Below, in pieces: positions 34,497 through 42,424 of a stretch of DNA of 64,000 nt; positions within the stretch are counted from its first letter, which is position 1, and each line of letters begins with the position of its first letter. The DNA comes from Microbulbifer sp. A4B17 (lineage in GTDB: Bacteria; Pseudomonadota; Gammaproteobacteria; Pseudomonadales; Cellvibrionaceae), in contig NZ_CP029064.1 of NCBI RefSeq assembly GCF_003076275.1, forward strand, positions 2,552,501-2,616,500, written 5' to 3'. The notes beneath the pieces are model-generated. The model saw only the letters and a list, made by a program, of their open reading frames with translations, did not search any database and was not told the DNA's origin. Both the position numbers and the translations under genes were made by a program.

Positions 34497-34868
34497 TTAG
34501 GATTTGCTCTCCCTCAGCCCAAATTTTCCCAGCACCCAAGCGATAAGCGTGCCGCTCAATATCCCTGCCGTATTGGCCGCGAAATCTAACCACTCACCCG
34601 TTCGATTCACGTAAGGTTGAAGTAACTCTATGCCACCGCTCCACAGCACAAAAAATAATCCTATTAGCCACCAGTAACTAGGCCTGCGCAGAGCGACGGG
34701 GAACATCAGTGCACTATAGGCAATTAAGTGATTGGTTTTGTCGGTGCCGGGTATATTGGGTACTTCGGGAAGCGGAAACAGGGATAGGCTCGTAATAATG
34801 CACAAAAATACCACTGTTAGCAGAATCCAGTAGTTGTAGACGAGCCTTAAGGGAAGTTGAATTATCAT
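34497..34868 (-). CDS. VanZ-like membrane protein
   Basis: A 123-residue protein with four helices and the VanZ-type pattern LSLFPLPEVPNIPGTDKTNHLIAYSALMFPVAL followed by GGIELLQPYVNRTGEWLDFAANTAGILSG. The D-K-x-x-H and E-x-x-D-x-x-A-N motifs are the family hallmark. In teicoplanin clusters VanZ lowers drug binding, but stand-alone members like this one are of unknown function. It is convergent with the helicase gene. Confidence 0.82.
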   Translation of the reverse strand: MIIQLPLRLVYNYWILLTVVFLCIITSLSLFPLPEVPNIPGTDKTNHLIAYSALMFPVALRRPSYWWLIGLFFVLWSGGIELLQPYVNRTGEWLDFAANTAGILSGTLIAWVLGKFGLRESKS

Positions 34869-34888
34869 TTAAACCACGCAAGAGTACG

Positions 34889-35497
34889 TCAAAATGCCTG
34901 TATACTTCTTTTAATATTACTTCGAGCTTGAGCATCAAAGTGACTGTGAAAGTAATCGGTGTGATAAAGCCTTTTCTGAGACAAAAATTCCCTTAATAGT
35001 TCCCTGCGTTTCTTTTTGTAAATCATAATCGGTACCAGCCGATACTCTTTACGGACTTGTTTTTCATAAGCTTCGAAAACGCTTGTGCTGGCTCCCAGGA
35101 TCGTTAAGTCAATGTCGATAATTAGCTTTTCATCAATACTAACTGGCGTGTAACTGTGGCAGGTTGCCATAATCAATTGGTACACCCTATTCACCCCTGC
35201 GGGACAATACCCGGAATCGACCAGGAACTTTTTTGCCCATAGAGCACTGTTTTCTTCATTCTTAGAGGAAAATGGCTTGTAAATCGCATCGTGAAACCAG
35301 ATAGCGAGCTCGACCTCATGGGGGTGCTCAGCAAGCTCTGCAACTTTATCAAAGTGCTTCAGCATCGCATCAATGTGATGCCCTGTATGATAATGCCTGT
35401 GATTCTCTGCATACGAAGAAACTAACTTTTCGAAGCACTGAAGGGATTCAGAAAGATTGAGTGCCCCCATTAGGTTGAGCCATCTATTTTGGTTCAT
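34889..35497 (-). CDS. HD-domain metal-dependent phosphohydrolase-like protein
   Basis: A 202-residue protein of the predicted HD superfamily (COG4339-like). The metal ligands are visible: NHRHYHTGHHIDAMLKHF, ELAIWFHDAIYKPFSSKNEENSA and the downstream MATCHSYTPVSIDEKLIIDIDLTILG. It overlaps the preceding HIT-like gene by four bases. The substrate is unknown, a nucleotide or phosphorylated small molecule by analogy. Confidence 0.82.
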   Translation of the reverse strand: MNQNRWLNLMGALNLSESLQCFEKLVSSYAENHRHYHTGHHIDAMLKHFDKVAELAEHPHEVELAIWFHDAIYKPFSSKNEENSALWAKKFLVDSGYCPAGVNRVYQLIMATCHSYTPVSIDEKLIIDIDLTILGASTSVFEAYEKQVRKEYRLVPIMIYKKKRRELLREFLSQKRLYHTDYFHSHFDAQARSNIKRSIQAF

Positions 35498-35901
35498 TGG
35501 CTAATCCTCGGAGCGTCATCTTTCCGAAAACCCGTAGCTTGTAAAATGTTTTTCCCTGCCAATACCAGATAAAGCCATGCCTTTCCCCATCGATTTCCCA
35601 ATAATACGATATGAATATGCCAGCCTTTTTCCCGTCGAGCACTATAACCACTGTAAAGGAGAGTATGGGCTTCGGGATCACCGACTATTGATTCGGCAAT
35701 GCTTCTTGCATGCTCAATGGCAAGTGAAACCGTCTCACTAACCTCCTCCTTACTTGGTCCTCCCTGGGATTTGGGAAAAACCAAGAGGTGGTAATTCGGT
35801 ATTAGGTCTCTACGAACCCTGATCAACCGGCAATTGTTCCCAGAGGCTAAAGTAATATTCCCGTTGTCGTTCGATGAATTGCCAAATACCCGCTGCTTCA
35901 T
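35494..35901 (-). CDS. HIT-like protein, uncertain
   Basis: A 135-residue protein. GWHIHIVLLGNRWGKAWLY near residue 93 resembles the histidine-triad strand (HxHxxh) and NYHLLVFPKSQGGPSKEEV the earlier substrate strand. The second and third triad positions are not standard, so it could be a divergent HIT or GalT-type fold. It is coupled to the HD protein gene by a four-base overlap. HIT and HD proteins both act on phosphate esters, which fits a small nucleotide-clearing pair, but this is inference. Confidence 0.5.
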   Translation of the reverse strand: MKQRVFGNSSNDNGNITLASGNNCRLIRVRRDLIPNYHLLVFPKSQGGPSKEEVSETVSLAIEHARSIAESIVGDPEAHTLLYSGYSARREKGWHIHIVLLGNRWGKAWLYLVLAGKNILQATGFRKDDAPRISQ

Positions 35902-36060
35902 GAATCCTCAGATACTTATTTATTTTTTGTACCAGCGTACAAATTGAGAGTTGGCAAAGATGCTATTTGCGCCTATTCCGCATAGTAAGTATCGGGAGGC
36001 CACTCTGACAAGCCGCTGGCCACTTCATTGGGGAGACAAGCGAGCTTTGGCAGGCAAACT

Positions 36061-36753
36061 TTAAAGGCAGTTAGCCAACGTTGCGGTTAACTCCTGAGTT
36101 TTGAGGAAAGCTCGTTTAATCGAATCCCGATGCCTTTCATCAGCAAATTCCTGGTACTCCGCATTGATTTCATGAAACTCCTCAACCCCCAAATAGTGGC
36201 TTAAGGTTCGGATATGTGGCCCCAGGTGATTCATTTGCTCACGGATTCCTCCTTGTCCAAAGCCAAACTCCCCGGCAGAGGTGATTAGCACCAGCTTTTT
36301 GCCAGACATAATAGGCTCTAAGGGGAAGTCACCACGGTCTAAATCAAAGGTGAACGTCTTGTTGATACGAACAACTTGATCGAACCAGGCCTTGAGTGCG
36401 GCAGGCATGCCGTAGTTATACATCGAAGTGGACATAACAATGATATCCGCCTGGGAAAGCTCATCAATCAATGCATCAGAAAGCGCGACCAAGGACTGCT
36501 GCTCCTTGGTACGATCCGCATCAGGCGTAAAAACCGAGGCAATCCAATCTTGACTGATAAAGCCAGGTGGGTTTAAGCCGACATCTCTATGGATAACTTT
36601 ATCTTGGGGTCTTTTTCCTAGCCAGCTGCTTACAAAACTCGCGGCAACTGCTTTGGAGATTGAGGTATGCTTGGGGATATTCGCACTTTCATGTGGTGCT
36701 GCTAAGCCGCTCCACTTCTGGGCACTAGCGTCAATATGTAATAGTGTTTTCAT
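36061..36753 (-). CDS. azoR: FMN-dependent NADH:quinone/azo reductase
   Basis: A 230-residue flavodoxin-like enzyme of the AzoR family. It has KTLLHIDASAQ at the start, MSTSMYNYGMPAALKAWFDQ then VVRINKTFTF (FMN-binding and dimer interface), KLVLITSAGEFGFG and the QMNHLGPHIRTLSHYLGV helix. It reduces quinones and azo dyes with NADH. It is divergent from a LysR regulator with a perfect inverted repeat in the gap, the usual layout of a regulator with its target. Confidence 0.88.
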   Translation of the reverse strand: MKTLLHIDASAQKWSGLAAPHESANIPKHTSISKAVAASFVSSWLGKRPQDKVIHRDVGLNPPGFISQDWIASVFTPDADRTKEQQSLVALSDALIDELSQADIIVMSTSMYNYGMPAALKAWFDQVVRINKTFTFDLDRGDFPLEPIMSGKKLVLITSAGEFGFGQGGIREQMNHLGPHIRTLSHYLGVEEFHEINAEYQEFADERHRDSIKRAFLKTQELTATLANCL

Positions 36754-36813
36754 AGTCTGGAACCTTTACTGAACCGCCTGAAGGTTCATCTATGGTGATG
36801 CTGGGGAGTATCC

Positions 36814-36842
36814 TTGACAAACAAGTTATTTCTTCTTATAGA
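36814..36842 (+). promoter_or_regulatory. Sigma-70-type promoter reading towards the LysR gene
   Basis: A perfect TTGACA at 36814-36819, 17-base spacing and TATAGA at 36837-36842. The start point would fall near 36849, inside an inverted repeat (36839-36859). Confidence 0.6.
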
Positions 36843-36859
36843 TGAGGAAAACTCATCTA
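36839..36859. promoter_or_regulatory. Inverted repeat, LysR operator candidate
   Basis: TAGATGAG, five-base spacer GAAAA, CTCATCTA: perfect 8-bp arms. It covers the -10 and start region of the promoter above, 16 bases before the LysR coding start. A related half-site TTCATCTA is at 36785-36792 on the azoR side. Confidence 0.6.
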
Positions 36860-36875
36860 CAAGAGATTCTGATCG

Positions 36876-37766
36876 GTGTACCCAAACCTGCCCTCCCTCA
36901 ACGCCCTCAAAGTATTCGATGCCGCCGCCAGACTGGGCAGTTTCAAGAGAGCTGCGGAAGAACTCTTTATAACGCCGACAGCCGTATCACATCAGATAAA
37001 GGGTTTGGAGGAATCCCTGGGTACAACATTATTCGAGCGCAAAACCCGTGCCGTGCAGTTGACCAGTGAAGGGCAGATGCTCGCTCAAACTACCTCTCAA
37101 ATTTTTCAGCAGCTCACTGAAACGGTGAGTGAAATAACGTGTTCAAAGAAAACACTGACCGTTAGTACGACTTCAAGCTTTGCTGCTATGTGGCTTGTGC
37201 CCCATCTGGAGAATTTTTATCAGAAATTTCCAGATATCATTGTTTCAGTAGTGACCGGGGAAGAAGTGAGTGATATCGAGCGAGATAGACGCATCGACAT
37301 CGCTATTCGGTACGGGAAATATGATGAAAGTACAAAAAATGCTCTCCACTTGGCCACCGAAACAATCGGTGTCTACGCTGCACCAAGCTACCTGACTCAG
37401 ATTAGGGATATTTCTGAAGCTCAACTTCTGGAAACAAAATGGGTCAACTCATCACTTCCACCGCTGAACTGGCAAACTCTCCTCAAAAGAAAACTTGATG
37501 GCATTCGCGTGCGGCAGTTTGACCAGGAGCATCATGTAATCCAGGCCGCCTTGGCTGGCCAGGGTATTGCGCTAGTAAGTTCGCTTCTTGTTCAAAATCC
37601 TTTGCGCAATCAATGGCTGGTCCCCTACAGAGGAGACTCCAAGTTTTCAGGGATTGAGGGATTTACCTATTCCGCATTAATACCTAGCCGCCATTCAAGA
37701 AATGGAAATGTGTTGGCTTTCGTAACCTGGCTGAAGGAAGCACTTCGCGATTCTCCCTATAGTTAG
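36876..37766 (+). CDS. LysR-family regulator, GcvA-like
   Basis: A 296-residue regulator. The HTH part reads LPSLNALKVFDAAARLGSFK then AAEELFITPTAVSHQIKGLE, with ESLGTTLFERKTRAVQLTSEG, the GcvA/AmpR subgroup form. The effector domain begins LTVSTTSSFAAMWLVPHLENF. It starts with GTG at 36876. Divergent position next to azoR and the perfect palindrome between them suggest it controls azoR and itself. Confidence 0.88.
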   Translation: MYPNLPSLNALKVFDAAARLGSFKRAAEELFITPTAVSHQIKGLEESLGTTLFERKTRAVQLTSEGQMLAQTTSQIFQQLTETVSEITCSKKTLTVSTTSSFAAMWLVPHLENFYQKFPDIIVSVVTGEEVSDIERDRRIDIAIRYGKYDESTKNALHLATETIGVYAAPSYLTQIRDISEAQLLETKWVNSSLPPLNWQTLLKRKLDGIRVRQFDQEHHVIQAALAGQGIALVSSLLVQNPLRNQWLVPYRGDSKFSGIEGFTYSALIPSRHSRNGNVLAFVTWLKEALRDSPYS

Positions 37767-37825
37767 GTACATCCGACTGGCACTGAACTCGCCTTCGGAC
37801 TTGCCGAGAGTAGGTATGTACCTAA
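37763..37825. terminator. Long hairpin after the LysR gene
   Basis: TTAGGTACAT at 37763-37772 and ATGTACCTAA at 37816-37825 are perfect ten-base arms, with an inner CTCG...CGAG stem. It begins inside the LysR stop. A terminator is plausible, but the AT tail is weak. Confidence 0.45.
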
Positions 37826-37887
37826 TCTAAGTCCACACCAAGAGCACAACATATTGTGTTCACCTATTAATCAATGCGCCATATATA

Positions 37888-37901
37888 GTGATCTGGATCA
37901 A
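37888..37901 (+). promoter_or_regulatory. FNR/Anr box candidate upstream of nrdD
   Basis: GTGATCTGGATCAA matches the TTGAT-N4-ATCAA consensus at nine of ten fixed positions. It is centred about 60 bases before the nrdD start. A class-II position near -41.5 would place the transcript start around 37936. It fits oxygen-responsive activation of an anaerobic reductase. Confidence 0.7.
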
Positions 37902-37954
37902 TTGGTGTTCCTGTCTCTTCGATATGCTCTCCCCACAAATTGTGAGGAAGTCCG

Positions 37955-40024
37955 ATGACCAGTACCGCTATACCCGACAGCGAAGCCGCACCAGCTTCAG
38001 AACAGATTTCGCAGGTAAGTTCAGATCAACTGTTGGTGCGTAAGCGAGATGGCAGGACACTGGCTTTTGATGCTCGCAGGATCACTTTGGCTCTTCTCAG
38101 TGCTGGCCAGGCAACGGAATCTTTTGATCAACAGGAAGCGGAACAACTTACCGAATCTGTCCTAAAAGTGATCAAGCACCGCTTTGATAGTGGTGAGCCC
38201 ATTGATATTGAAGAGGTTCAGAATATTGCTGAACAGGTATTGATCAATAACGATTACATTGATACTGCCCGCGCCTATATCGCTTATCGGGGGCGGCATG
38301 CGCAAATGCGCACTGATCGGCAAACACTGGTGGATGTCGGTGCTTCTATTGAAGAGTATTTAGAGCAAGCGGATTGGCGAGTTGCAGCCAATGCGAACCA
38401 GGGGTATTCCCTTGGGGGATTGATCCTGAACAGCGCAGGTAAGATGATTGCCAACTATTGGTTAAATCATGTTTATTCCCCTGAGATCGGCGCAGCACAT
38501 CGGGATGGCGATTTACACATCCACGACCTGGATATGTTGGCTGGATATTGTGCAGGTTGGTCGCTGCGCACCCTATTACATGAAGGGTTGAATGGTGTTC
38601 CGGGAAAAGTCGAATCGGCACCGCCGGCCCACTTGACCAGCGCGGTCGGACAGATTGTTAACTTTCTTGGAACACTTCAAAACGAATGGGCGGGCGCACA
38701 GGCATTTAGCTCTTTCGATACCTATCTTGCGCCTTTTGTGCGCAAGGACCAGCTGGACTACGCGACCGTACGCCAGTGCATTCAGGAGCTGATCTTTAAC
38801 CTGAATGTGCCATCCCGCTGGGGTACCCAGACCCCCTTCACTAATCTCACTTTCGATTGGGTTTGCCCCCAGGATTTGCGCGAGCAGGTGCCTGTGATTG
38901 CCGGTCAGGAAATGTCCTTCACCTATGGCGACCTGCAAGAAGAAATGGATCTAATCAACCGCGCCTATATCGAAGTCATGAGCGAGGGGGATGCACGCGG
39001 TAGGGTATTCACCTTCCCTATTCCCACATACAACATCAGTGAGGATTTCCCTTGGGAGAGCGAAAATGCTGAGCGGCTGTTTGCCATGACTGCTCGCTAC
39101 GGTCTGCCCTATTTTCAAAACTTTATAAATTCAGACCTGAGCCCAAACATGGTCCGTTCCATGTGCTGTCGCTTACAGCTTGATCTACGCGAACTGTTAA
39201 AGCGCGGCAACGGCCTCTTTGGCTCCGCCGAACAGACAGGTTCACTCGGCGTAGTAACTATCAACTGTGCCCGCCTTGGATATCTCTATAAAGGAAACTG
39301 GCAGCTTCTGCTCTCCCAGCTGGACAAACTGCTGATACTTGCCCGTGATTCCCTTGAAGTGAAACGGAAAGTCATCCAACGGCATATGGATGCAGGTCTG
39401 TTTCCTTACACTCGCCGCTACCTGGGGACACTGCGCAACCACTTCTCCACGATCGGGGTGAACGGCATCAATGAAATGCTGAGAAACTTTAGTGGCGACA
39501 ACGAAAGTGTGGTTACGGAAGATGGGAAAGAACTGGCCGAGCAATTACTCGACCATATCCGTATGCGCATGACTGAATTCCAGGAACAAACCGGGCATCT
39601 CTACAATCTGGAGGCAACTCCGGCAGAGGGCACTACTTATCGGTTTGCCCGCGAAGATCGCAAACGTTACCCGGATATTATGCAGGCAGGTAGTAGTGAA
39701 GCGCCCTACTATACCAATTCATCCCAGCTACCAGTGGGCTTTACCGATGATCCCTTCGAGGCCCTGGCCCGACAGGAATCCCTCCAATCCCGTTACACCG
39801 GTGGCACTGTGCTTCATCTTTATTTGGGCGAACAGTTGCCTGATGCCGATAGTTGCCGCCGCTTATTGCGGCGTGCGCTGGAAAACTACCGCCTGCCCTA
39901 TATCACCGTGACCCCAAGCTTTTCTATTTGCCCGGTCCATGGATATCTGAGCGGTGAACACGAATTCTGCCCTCGCTGTGATGAAGCTCTCCTGGCCCGA
40001 GAGCAATCCTGTTGTAGCGACTAA
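37955..40024 (+). CDS. nrdD: Anaerobic (class III) ribonucleoside-triphosphate reductase, catalytic chain lacking the glycyl-radical tail
   Basis: The protein has 689 residues. An ATP-cone (about 25-120, LLVRKRDGRTLAFDARRITL) precedes the NrdD core with NQGYSLGGLILNSAGKMIAN, GDLHIHDLDMLAGYCAGWSL and QAFSSFDTYLAPFV. The end carries the zinc site SICPVHGYLSGEHEFCPRCDEALLAREQ. In most NrdD proteins the chain continues into the RVxGY glycyl-radical motif, but here it stops at TAA. The motif is encoded by a separate small gene 24 bases downstream (40049-40228), in the same frame. Activation by NrdG would have to act on that small protein. Confidence 0.93.
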   Translation: MTSTAIPDSEAAPASEQISQVSSDQLLVRKRDGRTLAFDARRITLALLSAGQATESFDQQEAEQLTESVLKVIKHRFDSGEPIDIEEVQNIAEQVLINNDYIDTARAYIAYRGRHAQMRTDRQTLVDVGASIEEYLEQADWRVAANANQGYSLGGLILNSAGKMIANYWLNHVYSPEIGAAHRDGDLHIHDLDMLAGYCAGWSLRTLLHEGLNGVPGKVESAPPAHLTSAVGQIVNFLGTLQNEWAGAQAFSSFDTYLAPFVRKDQLDYATVRQCIQELIFNLNVPSRWGTQTPFTNLTFDWVCPQDLREQVPVIAGQEMSFTYGDLQEEMDLINRAYIEVMSEGDARGRVFTFPIPTYNISEDFPWESENAERLFAMTARYGLPYFQNFINSDLSPNMVRSMCCRLQLDLRELLKRGNGLFGSAEQTGSLGVVTINCARLGYLYKGNWQLLLSQLDKLLILARDSLEVKRKVIQRHMDAGLFPYTRRYLGTLRNHFSTIGVNGINEMLRNFSGDNESVVTEDGKELAEQLLDHIRMRMTEFQEQTGHLYNLEATPAEGTTYRFAREDRKRYPDIMQAGSSEAPYYTNSSQLPVGFTDDPFEALARQESLQSRYTGGTVLHLYLGEQLPDADSCRRLLRRALENYRLPYITVTPSFSICPVHGYLSGEHEFCPRCDEALLAREQSCCSD

Positions 40025-40048
40025 ACCAAACTTTCAAGGAGAAAGACC

Positions 40049-40228
40049 ATGAGCCAACAAGACACTTTATTGAGAGAAGAAGATCGCACCCGCTGCGAGG
40101 TATGGAGCAGGGTTATGGGCTACCACCGCCCAGTTTCATTTTGGAATCCGGGAAAACAATCCGAGCACCGGGAGCGCCAATTCTTTGTGGCGGACAACAG
40201 CAGGAATGCACTAAAAACTTATGAGTAA
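40049..40228 (+). CDS. Separate glycyl-radical subunit of anaerobic ribonucleotide reductase (59 aa)
   Basis: A 59-residue gene, ATG at 40049, with a perfect AAGGAG Shine-Dalgarno nine bases before it. It reads RTRCEVWSRVMGYHRPVSFW followed by NPGKQSEHRERQFF. The SRVMGY stretch around Gly24 and the following GKQ-E-x-x-R segment are the C-terminal radical loop of class III reductases. It is in frame with nrdD but separated by the TAA and eight codons, and its stop overlaps nrdG by eight bases. It could complement NrdD the way GrcA/YfiD supplies a spare radical domain to pyruvate formate-lyase. The role as the radical carrier is a strong inference from the motif, not shown. Confidence 0.85.
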   Translation: MSQQDTLLREEDRTRCEVWSRVMGYHRPVSFWNPGKQSEHRERQFFVADNSRNALKTYE

Positions 40229-40850
40229 TAAGTTACGTGTCGGTGGATTCACGTCGTTTACGGCAATCGACTTCCCCGGCGAGTTGGCAGCGGTGGTTTT
40301 TTGCCAGGGATGCCCCTGGCGCTGCCGCTACTGCCATAACGGTGATCTACTACCTGCGCGAGCACCCAGTGCCTATGACTGGGATCAGATCCTCACATTT
40401 TTAGACTGTCGCCGGGGCTTGCTGGATGCCGTTGTGTTTTCCGGTGGAGAACCTACTGCCCAAAGTGCTCTGGAATCTGCTATCGCTCAGGTCCGGAAAC
40501 TGGGATTCAAAGTGGGATTACATACAGCGGGAATTTATCCTCGCAGACTGAGCCGCCTGATTCCCAGTTTGGACTGGGTTGGCTTGGATATCAAAGCCAT
40601 GCCGGAAAACTATCCATCTATTACGGGAGTGGCTGACAGCGGTGCCGCTCCCTGGCAGTGCGCTGAGCTTCTCGCTCGATCCATGATGCCACTGCAAATA
40701 CGCCTTACCAGACATCCAAGCCTCACAACGGATACTGAGTTAAATCAGATCCGGAATAAACTCCACAACTTAGGAATTGAACACTTGGAGGTGCAGCGGT
40801 GTAATAGCGAGCAAGCTATTGATCAGACACTAAAGTTGTTACCCTGCTAA
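40221..40850 (+). CDS. nrdG: Anaerobic ribonucleotide reductase activating protein, radical SAM
   Basis: A 209-residue radical SAM activase. It shows CQGCPWRCRYCHN (the CxxxCxxC cluster within the family's longer cysteine motif), VVFSGGEPTAQSAL and the GLDIKAMPENYPSITG region. It generates the glycyl radical on the reductase using SAM. Its start lies inside the 3' end of the small glycyl-radical gene (eight-base overlap), which argues that the two products are made in step. Confidence 0.92.
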   Translation: MSNKLRVGGFTSFTAIDFPGELAAVVFCQGCPWRCRYCHNGDLLPARAPSAYDWDQILTFLDCRRGLLDAVVFSGGEPTAQSALESAIAQVRKLGFKVGLHTAGIYPRRLSRLIPSLDWVGLDIKAMPENYPSITGVADSGAAPWQCAELLARSMMPLQIRLTRHPSLTTDTELNQIRNKLHNLGIEHLEVQRCNSEQAIDQTLKLLPC

Positions 40851-40852
40851 GA

Positions 40853-40985
40853 TTGAGTATCTCCTGGAGAGATGCTCGATATTTAATCTTCTAATTTTAC
40901 GTGAGCTTCTCAAGTGGAGACTTCACCTAAAATAGGTGAAATACCGCTGATTACTGTAGTCACAGCGGCTTTTATGAGCCACGGA
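40853..40985 (+). terminator. Series of hairpins after the nrd operon
   Basis: Three inverted repeats follow one another: GAGTATCTC/GAGATGCTC (about 40854-40876, one mismatch), TTCACCT/AGGTGAA around AAAAT (about 40922-40940), and CCGCTG/CAGCGG (about 40947-40971) followed by CTTTTAT. The last is the best terminator candidate. Confidence 0.5.
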
Positions 40986-41184
40986 GGTCATGAGAACTAC
41001 TCAGCCTGATGCCTCCGAAATAGCGGCGAAACGCTCAATCGCCCGGTAATTATTCATCTTTTGAATAAAATAAAAATAACCCTACAACCCACTTAGCACA
41101 ACCGTGCCTCCGCGCACCTATCCGAGCAGTATTAGGCAAAGGATTTTGCCTTAAAAATCAGAACTTAGTACAAGGAACGTTACT
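40986..41184. other. AT-rich leader before the PRTase-SLOG cassette
   Basis: About 200 bases without a gene. AT-rich tracts (TTGAATAAAATAAAAATAAC at 41061-41080) probably hold the cassette promoter. AAGGAA lies seven bases before the first ATG. Confidence 0.4.
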
Positions 41185-41781
41185 ATGAATACTGATGTAA
41201 AGGAGATTATCGGCCTCTGGGACAAAGGCTACTCTCTTGACAAACATACTGAGAAAAGCACTTTTACAGGTAAAGACCAATTTGGAAGGCCTACTTTTGA
41301 TACTACCAGGACTTATGTTGGGGAACTATTGTATCAACTAAAATATAAACAGGATTTTAAAAAAGTACACCCAATCGCACAATTGATGCATGAACAGATC
41401 GTTAAAAAATTCACTGACATTGATTTTATCATAGGAATGCCACCCTCTAAGAAGAGGGACAGGCAGCCAGTGACAGCAATTGCAGAGAGAGTTAGCGCAC
41501 TTTCAAACAAACCATTGAGCAAAAACCTGTTACTTAAACCTCTAGCTACCCCACAAGTAAAGAATATTACTGTTAGGGAAGAAAGACTCAAGACATTAAT
41601 GCACGCTTTCGCTTTACATAATGACGTAATTCAAAAATATCTAACGGCACATAGCTATAATGTTTTGATAATTGATGATTTATACGATACGGGAACGTCA
41701 TTGGAAGCTGTAACGACAATTTTGAAGGAGTGTAGTAAAATAGACAAAGTCTATGTTGCTACTGTGACGAGAAAAAAATAG
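41185..41781 (+). CDS. ComF-like phosphoribosyltransferase-domain protein
   Basis: The protein has 198 residues. The PRPP-binding signature is NVLIIDDLYDTGTSLEAVTT (about 171-190), and the N-side FIIGMPPSKKRDRQPVTAIAERVS is the ComF-type strand and loop. The residues between (LLKPLATPQVKNITVREERL) resemble the ComF hood. Base composition is distinctly richer in A and T than neighbouring genes. It is followed after one base by a SLOG-like gene, so the two form an operon. The substrate is unknown; a base or nucleotide salvage-type or signalling reaction is inferred. Confidence 0.82.
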   Translation: MNTDVKEIIGLWDKGYSLDKHTEKSTFTGKDQFGRPTFDTTRTYVGELLYQLKYKQDFKKVHPIAQLMHEQIVKKFTDIDFIIGMPPSKKRDRQPVTAIAERVSALSNKPLSKNLLLKPLATPQVKNITVREERLKTLMHAFALHNDVIQKYLTAHSYNVLIIDDLYDTGTSLEAVTTILKECSKIDKVYVATVTRKK

Positions 41782-41782
41782 C

Positions 41783-42340
41783 ATGACTAAGGTTTTCATA
41801 TCGGGATCAATAACAATTAAGAAAATTGACCTCGCCGCACAGGAAAGAATCAATAGAATTGTAGAGTCTGGGTTTCTTATAATCCTTGGCGATGCAAGTG
41901 GCGCTGATAGAGCAGTTCAAAACTATATCGAACATGTCAATTACAGAAATGTAGTTGTTTATTGCAGCGGCAAAAAGGCAAGAAATAATTGTGGAAGCTG
42001 GGACATACACTGTATCAGCACCAGCCATAGGGCCGGTAGTCGCGAATTTTATCAAGCTAAAGACAGAGAAATGGCAAACGATTGTGACTATGGATTTATG
42101 ATTTGGGATGGTTCAAGTACCGGGACCTTGTCCAACGTTATTGAACTAACCAAGCGAGGAAAATACTCTTTAGTCTACGCCAACAATACCAACGAATTTA
42201 TTAAAATTAAATGTGTTGAAGATGTCGAAAAACTGAAATCATTAATGTCCCAATCGGGTATAGATAAAGCTAACAAAAAGATAAAATTTGAAGATAGTTT
42301 AACTCAGCTGAGGAACTCGCAATCTTCCTTATTTGGATAA
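41783..42340 (+). CDS. SLOG-like (Rossmann, nucleotide-sensing) protein
   Basis: The protein has 185 residues. VFISGSITIKK at the start, then IILGDASGADRAVQNYIE (the GxxxGAD loop that binds nucleotide phosphate in SLOG/YspA-type folds) and YQAKDREMANDCDYGFMIWDG with SSTGTLSNVIEL as the second binding face. It has a charged C-terminal tail from about residue 150. SLOG domains bind or process nucleotide-derived ligands in stress and immunity systems. Co-transcribed with a PRTase, it makes a two-gene nucleotide-centred cassette. Its specific role is unknown. Confidence 0.72.
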   Translation: MTKVFISGSITIKKIDLAAQERINRIVESGFLIILGDASGADRAVQNYIEHVNYRNVVVYCSGKKARNNCGSWDIHCISTSHRAGSREFYQAKDREMANDCDYGFMIWDGSSTGTLSNVIELTKRGKYSLVYANNTNEFIKIKCVEDVEKLKSLMSQSGIDKANKKIKFEDSLTQLRNSQSSLFG

Positions 42341-42424
42341 CAATATGATAGGCAACCTGAACTAATCCATCTAATCCAAATTTGACGAAGGTATCAAATT
42401 CAACTCAAAATGGACCACCCAAGG

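Noticed and set aside
40022..40024. In-frame TAA between nrdD and the glycyl-radical piece as a recoded or selenocysteine stop
   Set aside because: Selenocysteine uses TGA, not TAA, and the downstream piece has its own strong Shine-Dalgarno sequence and ATG.
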